64,000 nt of DNA from Marinilactibacillus piezotolerans (lineage in GTDB: Bacteria > Bacillota > Bacilli > Lactobacillales > Carnobacteriaceae_A). Positions 54,173 to 63,314 of the stretch are shown here, in pieces. Every line of letters begins with the position of its first letter. Within the stretch, counting starts at the first letter, position 1. The notes beneath the pieces are model-generated. The model saw nothing but the letters and a program-made list of their open reading frames with translations, did no database searches and was not told the DNA's origin. Location of the stretch: positions 124,001 to 188,000 of the forward strand of contig NZ_FWDP01000002.1 of assembly GCF_900169305.1 (NCBI RefSeq), written 5' to 3'. The translations under genes and the position numbers were made by a program.

Positions 54173-54219
54173 ATAGTATGCAACAGATGAGTTCAAATGT
54201 CATAGGACTTGCGACTGAT
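54173..54219 (-). promoter_or_regulatory. liaX promoter with AGTC repeats
   Basis: Minus strand TGACAT (54197-54202), 18-base spacer, TACTAT (54173-54178). Immediately upstream is ATCAGTCGCAAGTCCTATGA (54200-54219), with AGTC repeated, in the position of a LiaR-type operator. The operator match is tentative. Confidence 0.4.
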
Positions 54220-54251
54220 ATTTGAGAATCAATCAAAAAAACAAACGACAA

Positions 54252-54285
54252 AGATCCTTCAACACGATGAAATGCTGAAGGATCT
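54252..54285 (-). terminator. Terminator of uvrA
   Basis: AGATCCTTCA and TGAAGGATCT perfect 10-base arms, loop about 14 bases, TTTG on the minus strand. Confidence 0.75.
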
Positions 54286-54292
54286 GAATGGT

Positions 54293-57148
54293 TTACTTAC
54301 TTCCGACTTTTGATTTCCGTTTGGCTTCTTTTTCTAGGACTTCTTTCAAAAAGCGGCCAGTATGGCTTCCCTCGACTTCGGCTATATCTTCCGGTGTCCC
54401 AGTCGCCAAGATCGTTCCTCCGCCAGCACCGCCTTCCGGTCCAAGGTCAATCACATAATCAGCAACCTTGATTACATCCAGGTTGTGTTCGATCACTAAC
54501 ACAGTATTTCCAGCTTCTACCAATCGTTCTAAAACGACCAGCAATCTAGAAATGTCATCTGCGTGCAACCCTGTTGTCGGCTCATCCAGAATATAGAAGT
54601 TGTGCCCATTCTGTCTCTTATGCAGTTCACTCGCTAGTTTCATCCGCTGAGCTTCTCCTCCGGACAAGGTTGTAGCCGGCTGTCCTAACGTCATATAGCC
54701 CAATCCGACATCAATGATCGTTTGAAGCTTGCGTGCGATCTTCGGTACATTCTCAAAGAATTCGACAGCATCTTCGATAGTCATTTCAAGAACTTCAGCG
54801 ATATTTTTGCCTTTATATCGAACTTCCAAGGTTTCTGAGTTATAGCGTGTTCCGTGACAAACTTCACAGGGAACATACACATCAGGCAGAAAGTGCATCT
54901 CGATTTTAATGATTCCGTCACCTTTACACGCTTCGCAGCGTCCACCTTTGACATTAAAACTAAAGCGTCCTTTTTGATAACCGCGCATTTTGGCTTCATT
55001 AGTTTTTGCAAATAAATCTCTGATATCATCAAAAACACTTGTATAAGTCGCTGGATTGCTTCGAGGCGTTCTGCCGATCGGACTTTGATCGATATCGATG
55101 ATTTTTTCAATATTTTCATAACCTGTCACACTCTTATGCAGACCGGGTTTCGCTTTTGAACGTCCGACTTCTCTAGCTAAAGCTTTTTTCAAGATACCAT
55201 TCACAAGAGAACTCTTGCCTGATCCTGATACTCCAGTGACTGCAGTAAATCGACCCAGCGGGAATGAGACATCCACATTTTTCAAATTGTTCTCACGCGC
55301 CCCTTTTACTTCGATGGATCCTAAATCTTCTGTACGGCGTACTTCTGGAACAGGGATGAATTTTTCTCCTGATAGATAAGCACCGGTCAGGGAATCCGGG
55401 TTGCTTTCAACTTCATCAGGTGTTCCGCTGGCAACAATCTGTCCGCCGCGCTCGCCTGCCCCTGGCCCCATATCGATTAGATAATCAGCTGCACGCATAG
55501 TATCTTCATCATGTTCTACGACAATCAGTGTATTACCTAAATCTCTCATATTCTTCAGTGAATCGATCAAACGATTATTATCTCGCTGATGAAGCCCGAT
55601 TGAAGGTTCATCCAGGATATACAATACTCCAGATAAATTAGAACCGATCTGCGTCGCTAAACGAATACGCTGAGCTTCTCCACCTGAAAGGGTTCCTGCT
55701 TTTCGGCTCATTGTCAGATAGTCCAAGCCAACATTTTTCAAAAAGCTCAATCGATCGAGAATTTCTTTTTGAATCGGCAACGCAATTGTCGTATTCCGTT
55801 GTGAAAGATCCATCTTTTCAAAGAAAGCATGCGCTTCTTCAATAGAAAAATCGCTGACTTCACCAATATCTTTGCCCAGAACTTTGACAGACAAAGCTTG
55901 ACGATTCAATCGTTTCCCTTTACACACAGGACATTTAAGCTCTGTCATATACTGAAGCATCTGATTTCGGGTAAAATCACTGTTTGTCTCTTTGTATCGT
56001 CTTGCGATATTCGGCAAAATCCCTTCAAAAGGAATCATGGTATCTCTTACACTGCCGAAGTCATTTTTGTAATGGAAATGGAATTTTCTGTCTTTCGAAC
56101 CATTCATGACAATCTCTTTTTGTTCATCAGTCAGATCTTTAAACGGAATATCCGTTGGTATGCCAAACGTCTCGCAAGCTTGCGACAGCATTTGCGGATA
56201 ATAATTTGAGCTGATCGGATTCCAAGGAATAATTGCACCATCATCAATAGACAGTGACTGATCCGGTACGACCAGTTCCTGGTCAACTTCAAGGTTTGTT
56301 CCCAGTCCGTCACAAGCTTCACAGGCTCCAAAAGGTGCGTTGAAAGAAAATAAACGCGGTTCTATCTTTGGTAAGGTAAAACCGCAATGCGGACAAGCAT
56401 AGTGCTCGCTGAACAAATCTTCCCGCTCTCCGATAATATCAGCTATTACAAATCCATCTGCAAGGCGTAAAGCTGACTCGACTGATTCAAATAAACGAGA
56501 ACGAATTCCATCTTTGATTACGATTCGATCGACTACCACATCAATAGTATGTTTTTTATTTTTATCCAGCTCGATTTGGTCACCGATATCAGCCATCTCA
56601 CCATCGATTCTCAATCTGACATATCCTTCAGCTTTGATTTTATCTAGGATTTTTTTATGTTGGCCTTTTTTCTCTTTTACGATCGGTGCTAAAATTTGGA
56701 TTCTAGTTTTTTCTGGGTTTTCCATGATGCTGTCGACCATTTGATCAACAGACTGACTAGAAATCTCAGTTCCGTCATTAGGACAGATCGGCGTACCGAT
56801 TCGGGCATACATCAAACGCATATAGTCATTGATCTCAGTAGCTGTTCCAACTGTAGACCGCGGATTATTGCTGGTCGTTTTCTGATCAATAGAGATCGCC
56901 GGACTTAAACCATCAATACTGTCCACATCTGGTTTATCCATTTGTCCTAAAAACTGTCTGGCATAGGCAGAAAGCGACTCTACATATCTTCTCTGTCCTT
57001 CAGCATATAGCGTATCAAACGCCAGAGAGCTTTTACCAGAACCGGAAAGGCCAGTCATTACAACGAATTTATCACGCGGAATCGTCACATCGATATCTTT
57101 AAGATTGTGAGAGCGAGCACCGCGAACTTCAATTTTGTCGTTACCCAT
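54293..57148 (-). CDS. uvrA: Excinuclease ABC subunit A
   Basis: A 951-residue UvrA: two ABC modules with Walker [10 protein letters not shown] and GVSGSGKSS, signatures LSGGEAQR twice, zinc Cys sets (CPHCGF... CEACDG and CEACKG... CEVCHG). Nucleotide excision repair with UvrB, which is not adjacent here, unlike many Firmicutes. I start at ATG 57148; the upstream ATG at 57160 abuts its ribosome site. Confidence 0.97.
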   Translation of the reverse strand: MGNDKIEVRGARSHNLKDIDVTIPRDKFVVMTGLSGSGKSSLAFDTLYAEGQRRYVESLSAYARQFLGQMDKPDVDSIDGLSPAISIDQKTTSNNPRSTVGTATEINDYMRLMYARIGTPICPNDGTEISSQSVDQMVDSIMENPEKTRIQILAPIVKEKKGQHKKILDKIKAEGYVRLRIDGEMADIGDQIELDKNKKHTIDVVVDRIVIKDGIRSRLFESVESALRLADGFVIADIIGEREDLFSEHYACPHCGFTLPKIEPRLFSFNAPFGACEACDGLGTNLEVDQELVVPDQSLSIDDGAIIPWNPISSNYYPQMLSQACETFGIPTDIPFKDLTDEQKEIVMNGSKDRKFHFHYKNDFGSVRDTMIPFEGILPNIARRYKETNSDFTRNQMLQYMTELKCPVCKGKRLNRQALSVKVLGKDIGEVSDFSIEEAHAFFEKMDLSQRNTTIALPIQKEILDRLSFLKNVGLDYLTMSRKAGTLSGGEAQRIRLATQIGSNLSGVLYILDEPSIGLHQRDNNRLIDSLKNMRDLGNTLIVVEHDEDTMRAADYLIDMGPGAGERGGQIVASGTPDEVESNPDSLTGAYLSGEKFIPVPEVRRTEDLGSIEVKGARENNLKNVDVSFPLGRFTAVTGVSGSGKSSLVNGILKKALAREVGRSKAKPGLHKSVTGYENIEKIIDIDQSPIGRTPRSNPATYTSVFDDIRDLFAKTNEAKMRGYQKGRFSFNVKGGRCEACKGDGIIKIEMHFLPDVYVPCEVCHGTRYNSETLEVRYKGKNIAEVLEMTIEDAVEFFENVPKIARKLQTIIDVGLGYMTLGQPATTLSGGEAQRMKLASELHKRQNGHNFYILDEPTTGLHADDISRLLVVLERLVEAGNTVLVIEHNLDVIKVADYVIDLGPEGGAGGGTILATGTPEDIAEVEGSHTGRFLKEVLEKEAKRKSKVGSK

Positions 57149-57244
57149 TAATTTGATCATTCCCTTTACTAAATTCTAGCCTTGCATTTTCAATCTGTTT
57201 TTTAGTTGATTATTGATTTAATTTAAATGATTTTTAGCACAACG

Positions 57245-57275
57245 AAGAGGTAAGTGAATCATTCCCTTACCTCTT
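57245..57275 (-). terminator. Hairpin after the HD nucleotidase gene
   Basis: AAGAGGTAAG and CTTACCTCTT perfect 10-base arms. No clear T run, so a processing hairpin is also possible. Confidence 0.5.
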
Positions 57276-57304
57276 CCCTATCCTGTATTATAACATATCA
57301 TTTT

Positions 57305-57964
57305 CTATTTTGCGAATGTTTGTTCTGTATTTCGTTCGCTGAGCAACTGACTGGTAATTCTTTCCAGTTCTGCCTGATTAGTGAATTCACCTCTGATCAA
57401 GTCCGGTAATATTTCTTTCAAAAAGTACTGTACACAAGATAATGACTGGAATTCTAAAATGGTACCTAAAGACTCTTTATAGATTTCTGTAAATAGCGGT
57501 TCAGGGTTGCCTTTTTGAATTTCTCCAAAAGACTCGTACAGCAGATCAACTTTATCGGCTACCGAAAGAATCTTTCCTTCGAGCGAATCGTCCTTTCCCT
57601 CTTTGAATCGTTCTTGATATATGTCTTGGAATGGTTCAGGAATTTCCTGCTGAATAAAGTGATGAGCCATTGATTCTTCTACTGTCGCTAGTCGTTCTCG
57701 TAAATAAGGGTCAGCGTATTTGACAGGCGTTTTGATATCGCCGATAAAGATTTCTGTATAATCATGGTTCAATGCTTTTTCATACAAAGAGCGCCAGTCT
57801 ACAGCATTACCGTCCTGTTCTTCTACGGTGCCTAAAAATTGAGCAATTTGTGTCACTTTAAATGAATGCGCCGCTACTGAATGTTCCTCATACTTGAACT
57901 TTCCGGGACATCGATTGATCTTTTCCAAGTCGCTCAGACTTTTAAAATATTCGTGCATACCCAT
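57305..57964 (-). CDS. YfbR-like HD-domain nucleotidase
   Basis: A 219-residue HD-domain hydrolase: HSVAAHSFKVTQIAQFL and NHDYTEIFIGDIKTP carry the metal-binding His/Asp set. Resembles YfbR-type 5'-nucleotidase (deoxynucleoside monophosphates). AAGGAGTGAG precedes the ATG. Substrate is inferred only. Confidence 0.85.
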   Translation of the reverse strand: MGMHEYFKSLSDLEKINRCPGKFKYEEHSVAAHSFKVTQIAQFLGTVEEQDGNAVDWRSLYEKALNHDYTEIFIGDIKTPVKYADPYLRERLATVEESMAHHFIQQEIPEPFQDIYQERFKEGKDDSLEGKILSVADKVDLLYESFGEIQKGNPEPLFTEIYKESLGTILEFQSLSCVQYFLKEILPDLIRGEFTNQAELERITSQLLSERNTEQTFAK

Positions 57965-58102
57965 ATTCTCACTCCTTCATTGGTCATATCTATCCGTAAT
58001 GATAAATTTTTACTATATTATCAGCTTCTTGCAATAAATGCAACTTCTTACTTAATTGTATTCTTGATATTCATTGTTCGCAACGATTCCGATTCGGCAA
58101 AA

Positions 58103-58131
58103 AACGCCAGCCTTTTGAAAGGGCTGACGTT
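58103..58131 (-). terminator. Terminator of phoPR
   Basis: AACGTCAGCCCTTT and AAAGGCTGGCGTT pair with a TCA loop (few mismatches) and T run on the minus strand. Confidence 0.85.
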
Positions 58132-58140
58132 CTTGATCGA

Positions 58141-59937
58141 TTAGTTAGGTGGCATAAATTTGTTTTTAAATTCTAAAGGAAGATGAACTTCAAATGTCGT
58201 TCCCTTTCCTACCTGACTATTCAATTCGATATATCCATTTAGGTTATCAACAAGATATTTAACGATCGACAATCCTAAGCCTGTACCGCCGGCATTTCGG
58301 CTTCGTGCTTTATCCACTCTATAGAATCGTTCGAATACTCTTGATTGTTCTTCAGGAGGAATACCAATGCCATTATCAATCACTTTAATGACAGCTTCTT
58401 GCTCCTGATAGGAGATTTCCACTCGTACTGTGCCTTTTTCTGGTGTATAAGAAACGGCATTTCCTACCAGATTCAATACTATTTGCTTCAGCTGATCATG
58501 ATCTACTTCTAAAGAGACATCCTCTTCATCTATCAGCATTAAATCAATTTTTTTCAATTCAGCCTTCTGCTGCAGAATCTGGAAAACTTCTCGTGCAACA
58601 GCTCCAGCTTTTATCGATTCAACATTCAAGCGAATCTGCTTTTGCTCTAATTTGGATAATTGCAGAATGTCTTGAACCATCAAGTCCAGTCTGCTGCTTT
58701 CTTTCAGCATGATCTCCAGAAATTCAATCAGCACTTCACGGTCCTCTAGTGCTCCATCAAGCAAGGTCTCGCTGAATCCTTTCAGAGCAGTAATAGGTGT
58801 CCTTAATTCATGTGAGGCATTTGCAACAAAGTCAGTTCTGACTTTTTCCAGCCTTCTGATCTCCGTGATGTCATATAACAAGACAATATAGTTTGTTGTG
58901 TTCTGTAATCGTCCTGGAATCGGAACAATATTTGCATCCACAATCTTCTCATCTTGGAGCAGCAGAGAAACTTCACGATTCTGAAGTTCATTTCCCTCAT
59001 AGGCAGCTTCAATCAACTGATTTAATCCGTAACTCTTGAATACCTCTAAATAAGAGTGGCCGATTTTTCCATAGAGATTCTCACCCAATATCTCATTCAT
59101 CACCGGATTGACCATGGTGATCTGGCGGTTTTCGTCCAGCAGCAGGACACCAATAACCAAATGATTGATTAATTCTCGCATCCGCTTGTCATTCTGGGCA
59201 ATTTCCTGCATCTGCCCTTGCAAATTTCCTGCTAGGTTATTAATCGTTCCTCCAAGACTATCAATTTCACGGTAGGATGTTGACTGATACCTCGCATCAT
59301 ATTTCCGATGAGAAAGTTTCTTAGCCACATGTTTGATTTCTTCGATTGGGTCACCAATTCTTTTCGTCCAGTAAAAAGTAAACAAAATCGTTAATAGTAA
59401 AGATATCGTGATGAACAACAGAAAATATCTCACAAGTTCATCAGAAAATCCCACCATTTCTTCTACGCGCTTAGAAAGTCTCAGGATCCCGATGCGCTCT
59501 CCATCCGCATTCGATAATGGAACGGCAGCATAGTATCTAAAATCATCAGTACTGCTGCTGATCCGGTCATATGTACCGAGATCTTCTCCTGAGAGTACCG
59601 CTTGAATTTCAGGACGGTTCAAGTGATTTTCAAGTTCTGACTGATCTACGTGTGTATCATAAATGACATCACCTGTTAAACTGATGAGTGTAATTCTTTC
59701 TGAAATGACGGCTTCTGCTCTTTTAAGATCATTAATCAGTTCTGGAAGTTCCGTAGAATCCGAGATCGTTCCATCCAACTGACTCTGCAGGGTTCTCAAC
59801 TGTGCTTCCAATCCACTGGCTTGCTGATTCAACCCTTGATCGGTAAAGACATTTGAAGAAATATAGAAAAATATAATAGAAAATGCACCAAACAGGATCA
59901 GGAAAAAGAGTAGTATCCTCCCTCTCAATTGTCTCAT
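58141..59937 (-). CDS. phoR: PhoR/PnpS-type sensor histidine kinase
   Basis: A 598-residue sensor kinase: TM1 (about 8-28), extracellular domain (about 30-170; ISLTGDVIYDTH), TM2 (about 172-192), HAMP, PAS, phospho-His in ASHELRTPITALKGFSETLL and the ATPase motifs N (IVLNLVGNAVSYTP), G1 (DNGIGIP) and G2 (GTGLGLSI). WalK is excluded since walHIJ are absent. Overlaps phoP by 4 bases. Confidence 0.92.
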   Translation of the reverse strand: MRQLRGRILLFFLILFGAFSIIFFYISSNVFTDQGLNQQASGLEAQLRTLQSQLDGTISDSTELPELINDLKRAEAVISERITLISLTGDVIYDTHVDQSELENHLNRPEIQAVLSGEDLGTYDRISSSTDDFRYYAAVPLSNADGERIGILRLSKRVEEMVGFSDELVRYFLLFITISLLLTILFTFYWTKRIGDPIEEIKHVAKKLSHRKYDARYQSTSYREIDSLGGTINNLAGNLQGQMQEIAQNDKRMRELINHLVIGVLLLDENRQITMVNPVMNEILGENLYGKIGHSYLEVFKSYGLNQLIEAAYEGNELQNREVSLLLQDEKIVDANIVPIPGRLQNTTNYIVLLYDITEIRRLEKVRTDFVANASHELRTPITALKGFSETLLDGALEDREVLIEFLEIMLKESSRLDLMVQDILQLSKLEQKQIRLNVESIKAGAVAREVFQILQQKAELKKIDLMLIDEEDVSLEVDHDQLKQIVLNLVGNAVSYTPEKGTVRVEISYQEQEAVIKVIDNGIGIPPEEQSRVFERFYRVDKARSRNAGGTGLGLSIVKYLVDNLNGYIELNSQVGKGTTFEVHLPLEFKNKFMPPN

Positions 59938-60647
59938 TTCGGCTCCTCTAACTTATATCCGAATCCTCTAGCTGTTTTGATATATTGAGGATTTTTAGTA
60001 TCTTCTTCAATTTTTTCTCTTAAATGACTAATATGAACATCTACAATTCTTGTCTCGCCTGCAAAATCATAGTCCCAGATCGCATTCAGCAACTGTTCTC
60101 TGCTTAAAATACGATTCTGACGTCGAGCCATATACAGCAGTAAATCGAATTCTTTAGGTGTACATTCGATTAGATCGCCTTTTACCCGTACTTCATATTG
60201 TTCAGGGAAAATCTCTACATCTTTTATTATGATCGATTTTTCAATATTTTCCGTCGGCTCTGTTTCCAGATCATTCATTTTTTCATATCTTCTGAAAATA
60301 GCTTTCATGCGTGCCAATACTTCTCTTGGGCTGAACGGCTTAGTCATATAATCATCTGCGCCGATTTCCAGACCAATAATTTTGTCGATCTCAGAATCCT
60401 TAGCGGTCAGCATGATGATAGGAGTATCGACTTTTTCTTGTCTCAAGCCTTTACAGATATCGATTCCGTCTTTAGATGGCAGCATCAAGTCTAAAATGAT
60501 CAGGTCATACGAACCTGAGCTAGCCATTTCATATCCTTCTTCTCCATCCATAGATGCAGTTACCTGATAGCCTTCTTTTTCCAGGTTATAAGTCAACAAC
60601 TTGATGATCGATTGCTCATCTTCAACGATTAACACTTTTTTCAACAT
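59934..60647 (-). CDS. phoP: PhoP/PnpR-type response regulator
   Basis: A 237-residue OmpR-family regulator: receiver domain with EDEQS, Asp in LIILDLMLPSKDG and KPFSPREVLARM; winged helix with ECTPKEFDLLLYMARRQNRILSREQLL. Start ATG 60647 chosen (AAAGGA 12 bases upstream); an extension to 60680 is possible. Likely phosphate control; no pst genes are in the window. Confidence 0.93.
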   Translation of the reverse strand: MLKKVLIVEDEQSIIKLLTYNLEKEGYQVTASMDGEEGYEMASSGSYDLIILDLMLPSKDGIDICKGLRQEKVDTPIIMLTAKDSEIDKIIGLEIGADDYMTKPFSPREVLARMKAIFRRYEKMNDLETEPTENIEKSIIIKDVEIFPEQYEVRVKGDLIECTPKEFDLLLYMARRQNRILSREQLLNAIWDYDFAGETRIVDVHISHLREKIEEDTKNPQYIKTARGFGYKLEEPK

Positions 60648-60714
60648 GTTCGTCTTCAATCCTTTCACATAAACCCGCATCTTTTTACTACTAACCTTTG
60701 TTCATCTTCGTTTT

Positions 60715-61914
60715 TTAAACGACTTTGATTTCTTCTAGTGTAATCAATCCTAAATCATGCGGATCGTCATCATAAATAGCCGTTTCAGCCAGAATAATCT
60801 CTCCATCAATTCGCTTAACTCTTAAGTGGCAATAGGCGCGATTAGAAAAAAGTGCTTCATTATAGTCATCGATTGTCTGGATCGTTTTTTGATTACATTC
60901 CAAAATAGCATCTCCGATATCCAATCCCATTTTTTCTGCGGGACTATTGGGACGAACCGCCACAATTTTTAATCCTTGTTCAGCGGGACCAAATCGAAAA
61001 CTCCATTTTTGCTCTCGTTTTCTGTGTCGATAAAGTACAGCAAATCCGCCAGCGACAAATACGACCAATCCTGCTGCTGCGATTTCTTGGATCCAGAATG
61101 ATAACGCAAATAACAGTATACTTACGATAGAAAGAGCCATAAAGTCCCTGATGATTCTATCTTTTGCTTCACTAGGCATTTGAGCCTGAACAGTGTATCT
61201 CAGCCCGATAAGAACAGGGAGTAAGAAGAAAGAATACGTCTGATTCCCAAATGTAAAAACAGGCCACCAGTCAAAAAATGGTCTGAACCCCTCTCCGGGA
61301 ATAATCAACAGCAGCGGGACCAGCCAGAAAGGCGTCATGCGATACTTGGCAACCAGTTTGCCGCGTTTAGTAGCTAAGAACCTTGGAATGAATCTCGCCA
61401 TGTCTCCTGTATGCAAAACCAAAACGGTACTAAGTAAAAGGAGCAGTGCTAATATAAAGGTTACTTGAGAAAGTTCAAACGCCGTTTCTGTTCCCTCAGT
61501 CAACGGACCGTACCAAGCTGCAGATTGCGGAATCCATTGTGTAACATCAACGTTTAATAGTGCAAGCCCCAGTAAGAGCAGACTCGTTACTGAAAAAGTG
61601 AAAATGGGATGGATAAACCGGTAGCCCATTCCTAAAGATACGATCGTTACGACTTGATACAAAATGATCCAGTCTAGGGTAATCGGCATTCCAATCAAAA
61701 CCGTCAACAATGAAATCAGCAGACCGGGAAGCAACCCCCAGATGAAAAATCGTTTTACTTCAAAATGGTCTTTATAAATCGTTGCTCGTAATTGTTTACG
61801 GTCATAGCTGATTCTTCTGCTTCTGGAAATAAAAACTAATGCAACACCTAGTAAAAATAACGGTTGAATAAAAAAGAGGCCTATTGCAAGCAGTAAATTT
61901 TGTATTATATTCAT
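60715..61914 (-). CDS. minJ: MinJ-like PDZ membrane protein
   Basis: A 399-residue protein with about eight membrane helices and a C-terminal PDZ domain (about 305-390: GLKIVAVRPNSPAEKMGLDIGDAILECNQKTIQTIDDY). Size and layout match Bacillus MinJ, which links DivIVA to MinD. Position next to phoPR is common in Lactobacillales. Function here is inferred. Confidence 0.85.
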   Translation of the reverse strand: MNIIQNLLLAIGLFFIQPLFLLGVALVFISRSRRISYDRKQLRATIYKDHFEVKRFFIWGLLPGLLISLLTVLIGMPITLDWIILYQVVTIVSLGMGYRFIHPIFTFSVTSLLLLGLALLNVDVTQWIPQSAAWYGPLTEGTETAFELSQVTFILALLLLLSTVLVLHTGDMARFIPRFLATKRGKLVAKYRMTPFWLVPLLLIIPGEGFRPFFDWWPVFTFGNQTYSFFLLPVLIGLRYTVQAQMPSEAKDRIIRDFMALSIVSILLFALSFWIQEIAAAGLVVFVAGGFAVLYRHRKREQKWSFRFGPAEQGLKIVAVRPNSPAEKMGLDIGDAILECNQKTIQTIDDYNEALFSNRAYCHLRVKRIDGEIILAETAIYDDDPHDLGLITLEEIKVV

Positions 61915-62082
61915 TTCTCTACACCTTTCTCTTTAGCTTTCTTTATTATTTTAACATATCTTTAGATAAAGGTATGCATTGGTTTACGGTTGGAGCACTT
62001 TATTTAGATCCGCTTTTTGATAATTTAACTATATGCTATACTATTAGGATAAACACATTATTTTTGAATAAAGGAGTTCCTT

Positions 62083-62466
62083 ATGAATTTACTGCAGCAG
62101 TTTGGATGGATCCTGTTCTTTTCTTTAATCGGAGAACTGATTTCTCTTTTTTTACCCTTGCCTATTCCCGGCAGCGTAATCGGTATGCTTTTACTTTTTT
62201 CAGCCCTGCACTTTGATTGGCTGAAAATGGAGAAAGTAGAACAAGTCGGGACATGGCTAACACAAAATATGGCCATCTTATTTGTTCCGGCAGGCGTAGG
62301 ATTAATGGTTTATCTCGATTTACTTGTATCTATCTGGTGGCAAATCATTATCATTTGTATCTTATCTACTTCTTTTGTAATCATCTCTGTAGGCAAAGCA
62401 GTCCAAAAGTTCAAACAACTTAGAGGACAGAAATTTAATGAGAGAGAAGCGGAGATATACGAATGA
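62083..62466 (+). CDS. lrgA: LrgA/CidA-family holin-like protein
   Basis: A 127-residue protein with four helices: LLQQFGWILFFSLIGELISLFLPLPIPGSVIGMLLLFSAL is the family signature. LrgA/CidA proteins affect murein hydrolase activity and, with LrgB, pyruvate uptake in some species. AAAGGAG precedes ATG. 4-base overlap with lrgB. Confidence 0.93.
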   Translation: MNLLQQFGWILFFSLIGELISLFLPLPIPGSVIGMLLLFSALHFDWLKMEKVEQVGTWLTQNMAILFVPAGVGLMVYLDLLVSIWWQIIIICILSTSFVIISVGKAVQKFKQLRGQKFNEREAEIYE

Positions 62467-63158
62467 AAGAAATCATTACAGAAACCCCTATGTTTGGACT
62501 ATTTTTGATTATTAGTACCTATGCTCTGGGCAATGTTCTGCACAAAAAATGGCCCATCCCGTTATTTGCACCTTTAGTATTTTCAATTTTCAGTATCATT
62601 TTCCTGTTGATGATATTTGATGTAAAATATACGACTTTCCAGTTAGGCGGAGATATTGTGCATATGCTGATTACACCAGCAACCGTCTCTCTCGCCATTA
62701 TTCTAGAAAAAAACTATCGTTACTTGAAGGAATATTACCCCTCTATATTGTTAGGGATCGGGATCGGAACTATTGTGCATACACTCATTGTTCTGGGATT
62801 TGTTGCTCTATTTTCTCTTGATCAGCAAATATTTGCTTCTTTCTTTTCAAAAAGTATTACCACTGCCATTGCTCTAAGTGTATCAGATTCACTAGGTGGG
62901 ATAGAAGCTCTGACCGTTACCTTAGTCGTGATTACCGGAATACTCGGCTCATTGATCGGCCCATTTCTGTTCAAAGTCGCCCGTATCCATGACCCGATTG
63001 CACAAGGTGCAGCACTAGGAAGCGGTGCCCATGCTATGGGTACTTCAAAAGCCATTCAACTAGGCGACGTTCATGGAGCTGTATCTGGTATTTCTATTAT
63101 ATTGACGGGTATTTCCTTCGTGCTATTAACATCCATAGCCAGTCTGATCATTCAATAA
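62463..63158 (+). CDS. lrgB: LrgB-family membrane protein
   Basis: A 231-residue LrgB with about seven helices: TPATVSLAIILEKNYRYLK, FFSKSITTAIALSVSDSLGGIEALT and GAALGSGAHAMGTSKAIQLGDVHGAVSG. Co-transcribed with lrgA; no LytST is in the window. Confidence 0.95.
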   Translation: MKEIITETPMFGLFLIISTYALGNVLHKKWPIPLFAPLVFSIFSIIFLLMIFDVKYTTFQLGGDIVHMLITPATVSLAIILEKNYRYLKEYYPSILLGIGIGTIVHTLIVLGFVALFSLDQQIFASFFSKSITTAIALSVSDSLGGIEALTVTLVVITGILGSLIGPFLFKVARIHDPIAQGAALGSGAHAMGTSKAIQLGDVHGAVSGISIILTGISFVLLTSIASLIIQ

Positions 63159-63205
63159 AAACCTATTGAGGAACATTTAAAACAAACTCCATATAAAATC
63201 TGACC

Positions 63206-63256
63206 AAAAAAGGTTAGCCAGAAGACAGTGGATCACTGAATTCGGCTAACCTTTTT
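63206..63256. terminator. Bidirectional terminator between lrgB and the P60 hydrolase gene
   Basis: AAAAAGGTTAGCC and GGCTAACCTTTTT perfect 13-base arms around an inner AGTG/CACT hairpin. Confidence 0.9.
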
Positions 63257-63314
63257 AACCTTTTTTATAGATGAAAGAGTTGTTTTTTATGATTAAAAGA
63301 TCAGATAATGTTGC

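Noticed and set aside
58141-60647. WalRK two-component system
   Set aside because: walH, walI and walJ are not next to it and the extracellular domain resembles PhoR/PnpS; the MinJ neighbour also fits phoPR.
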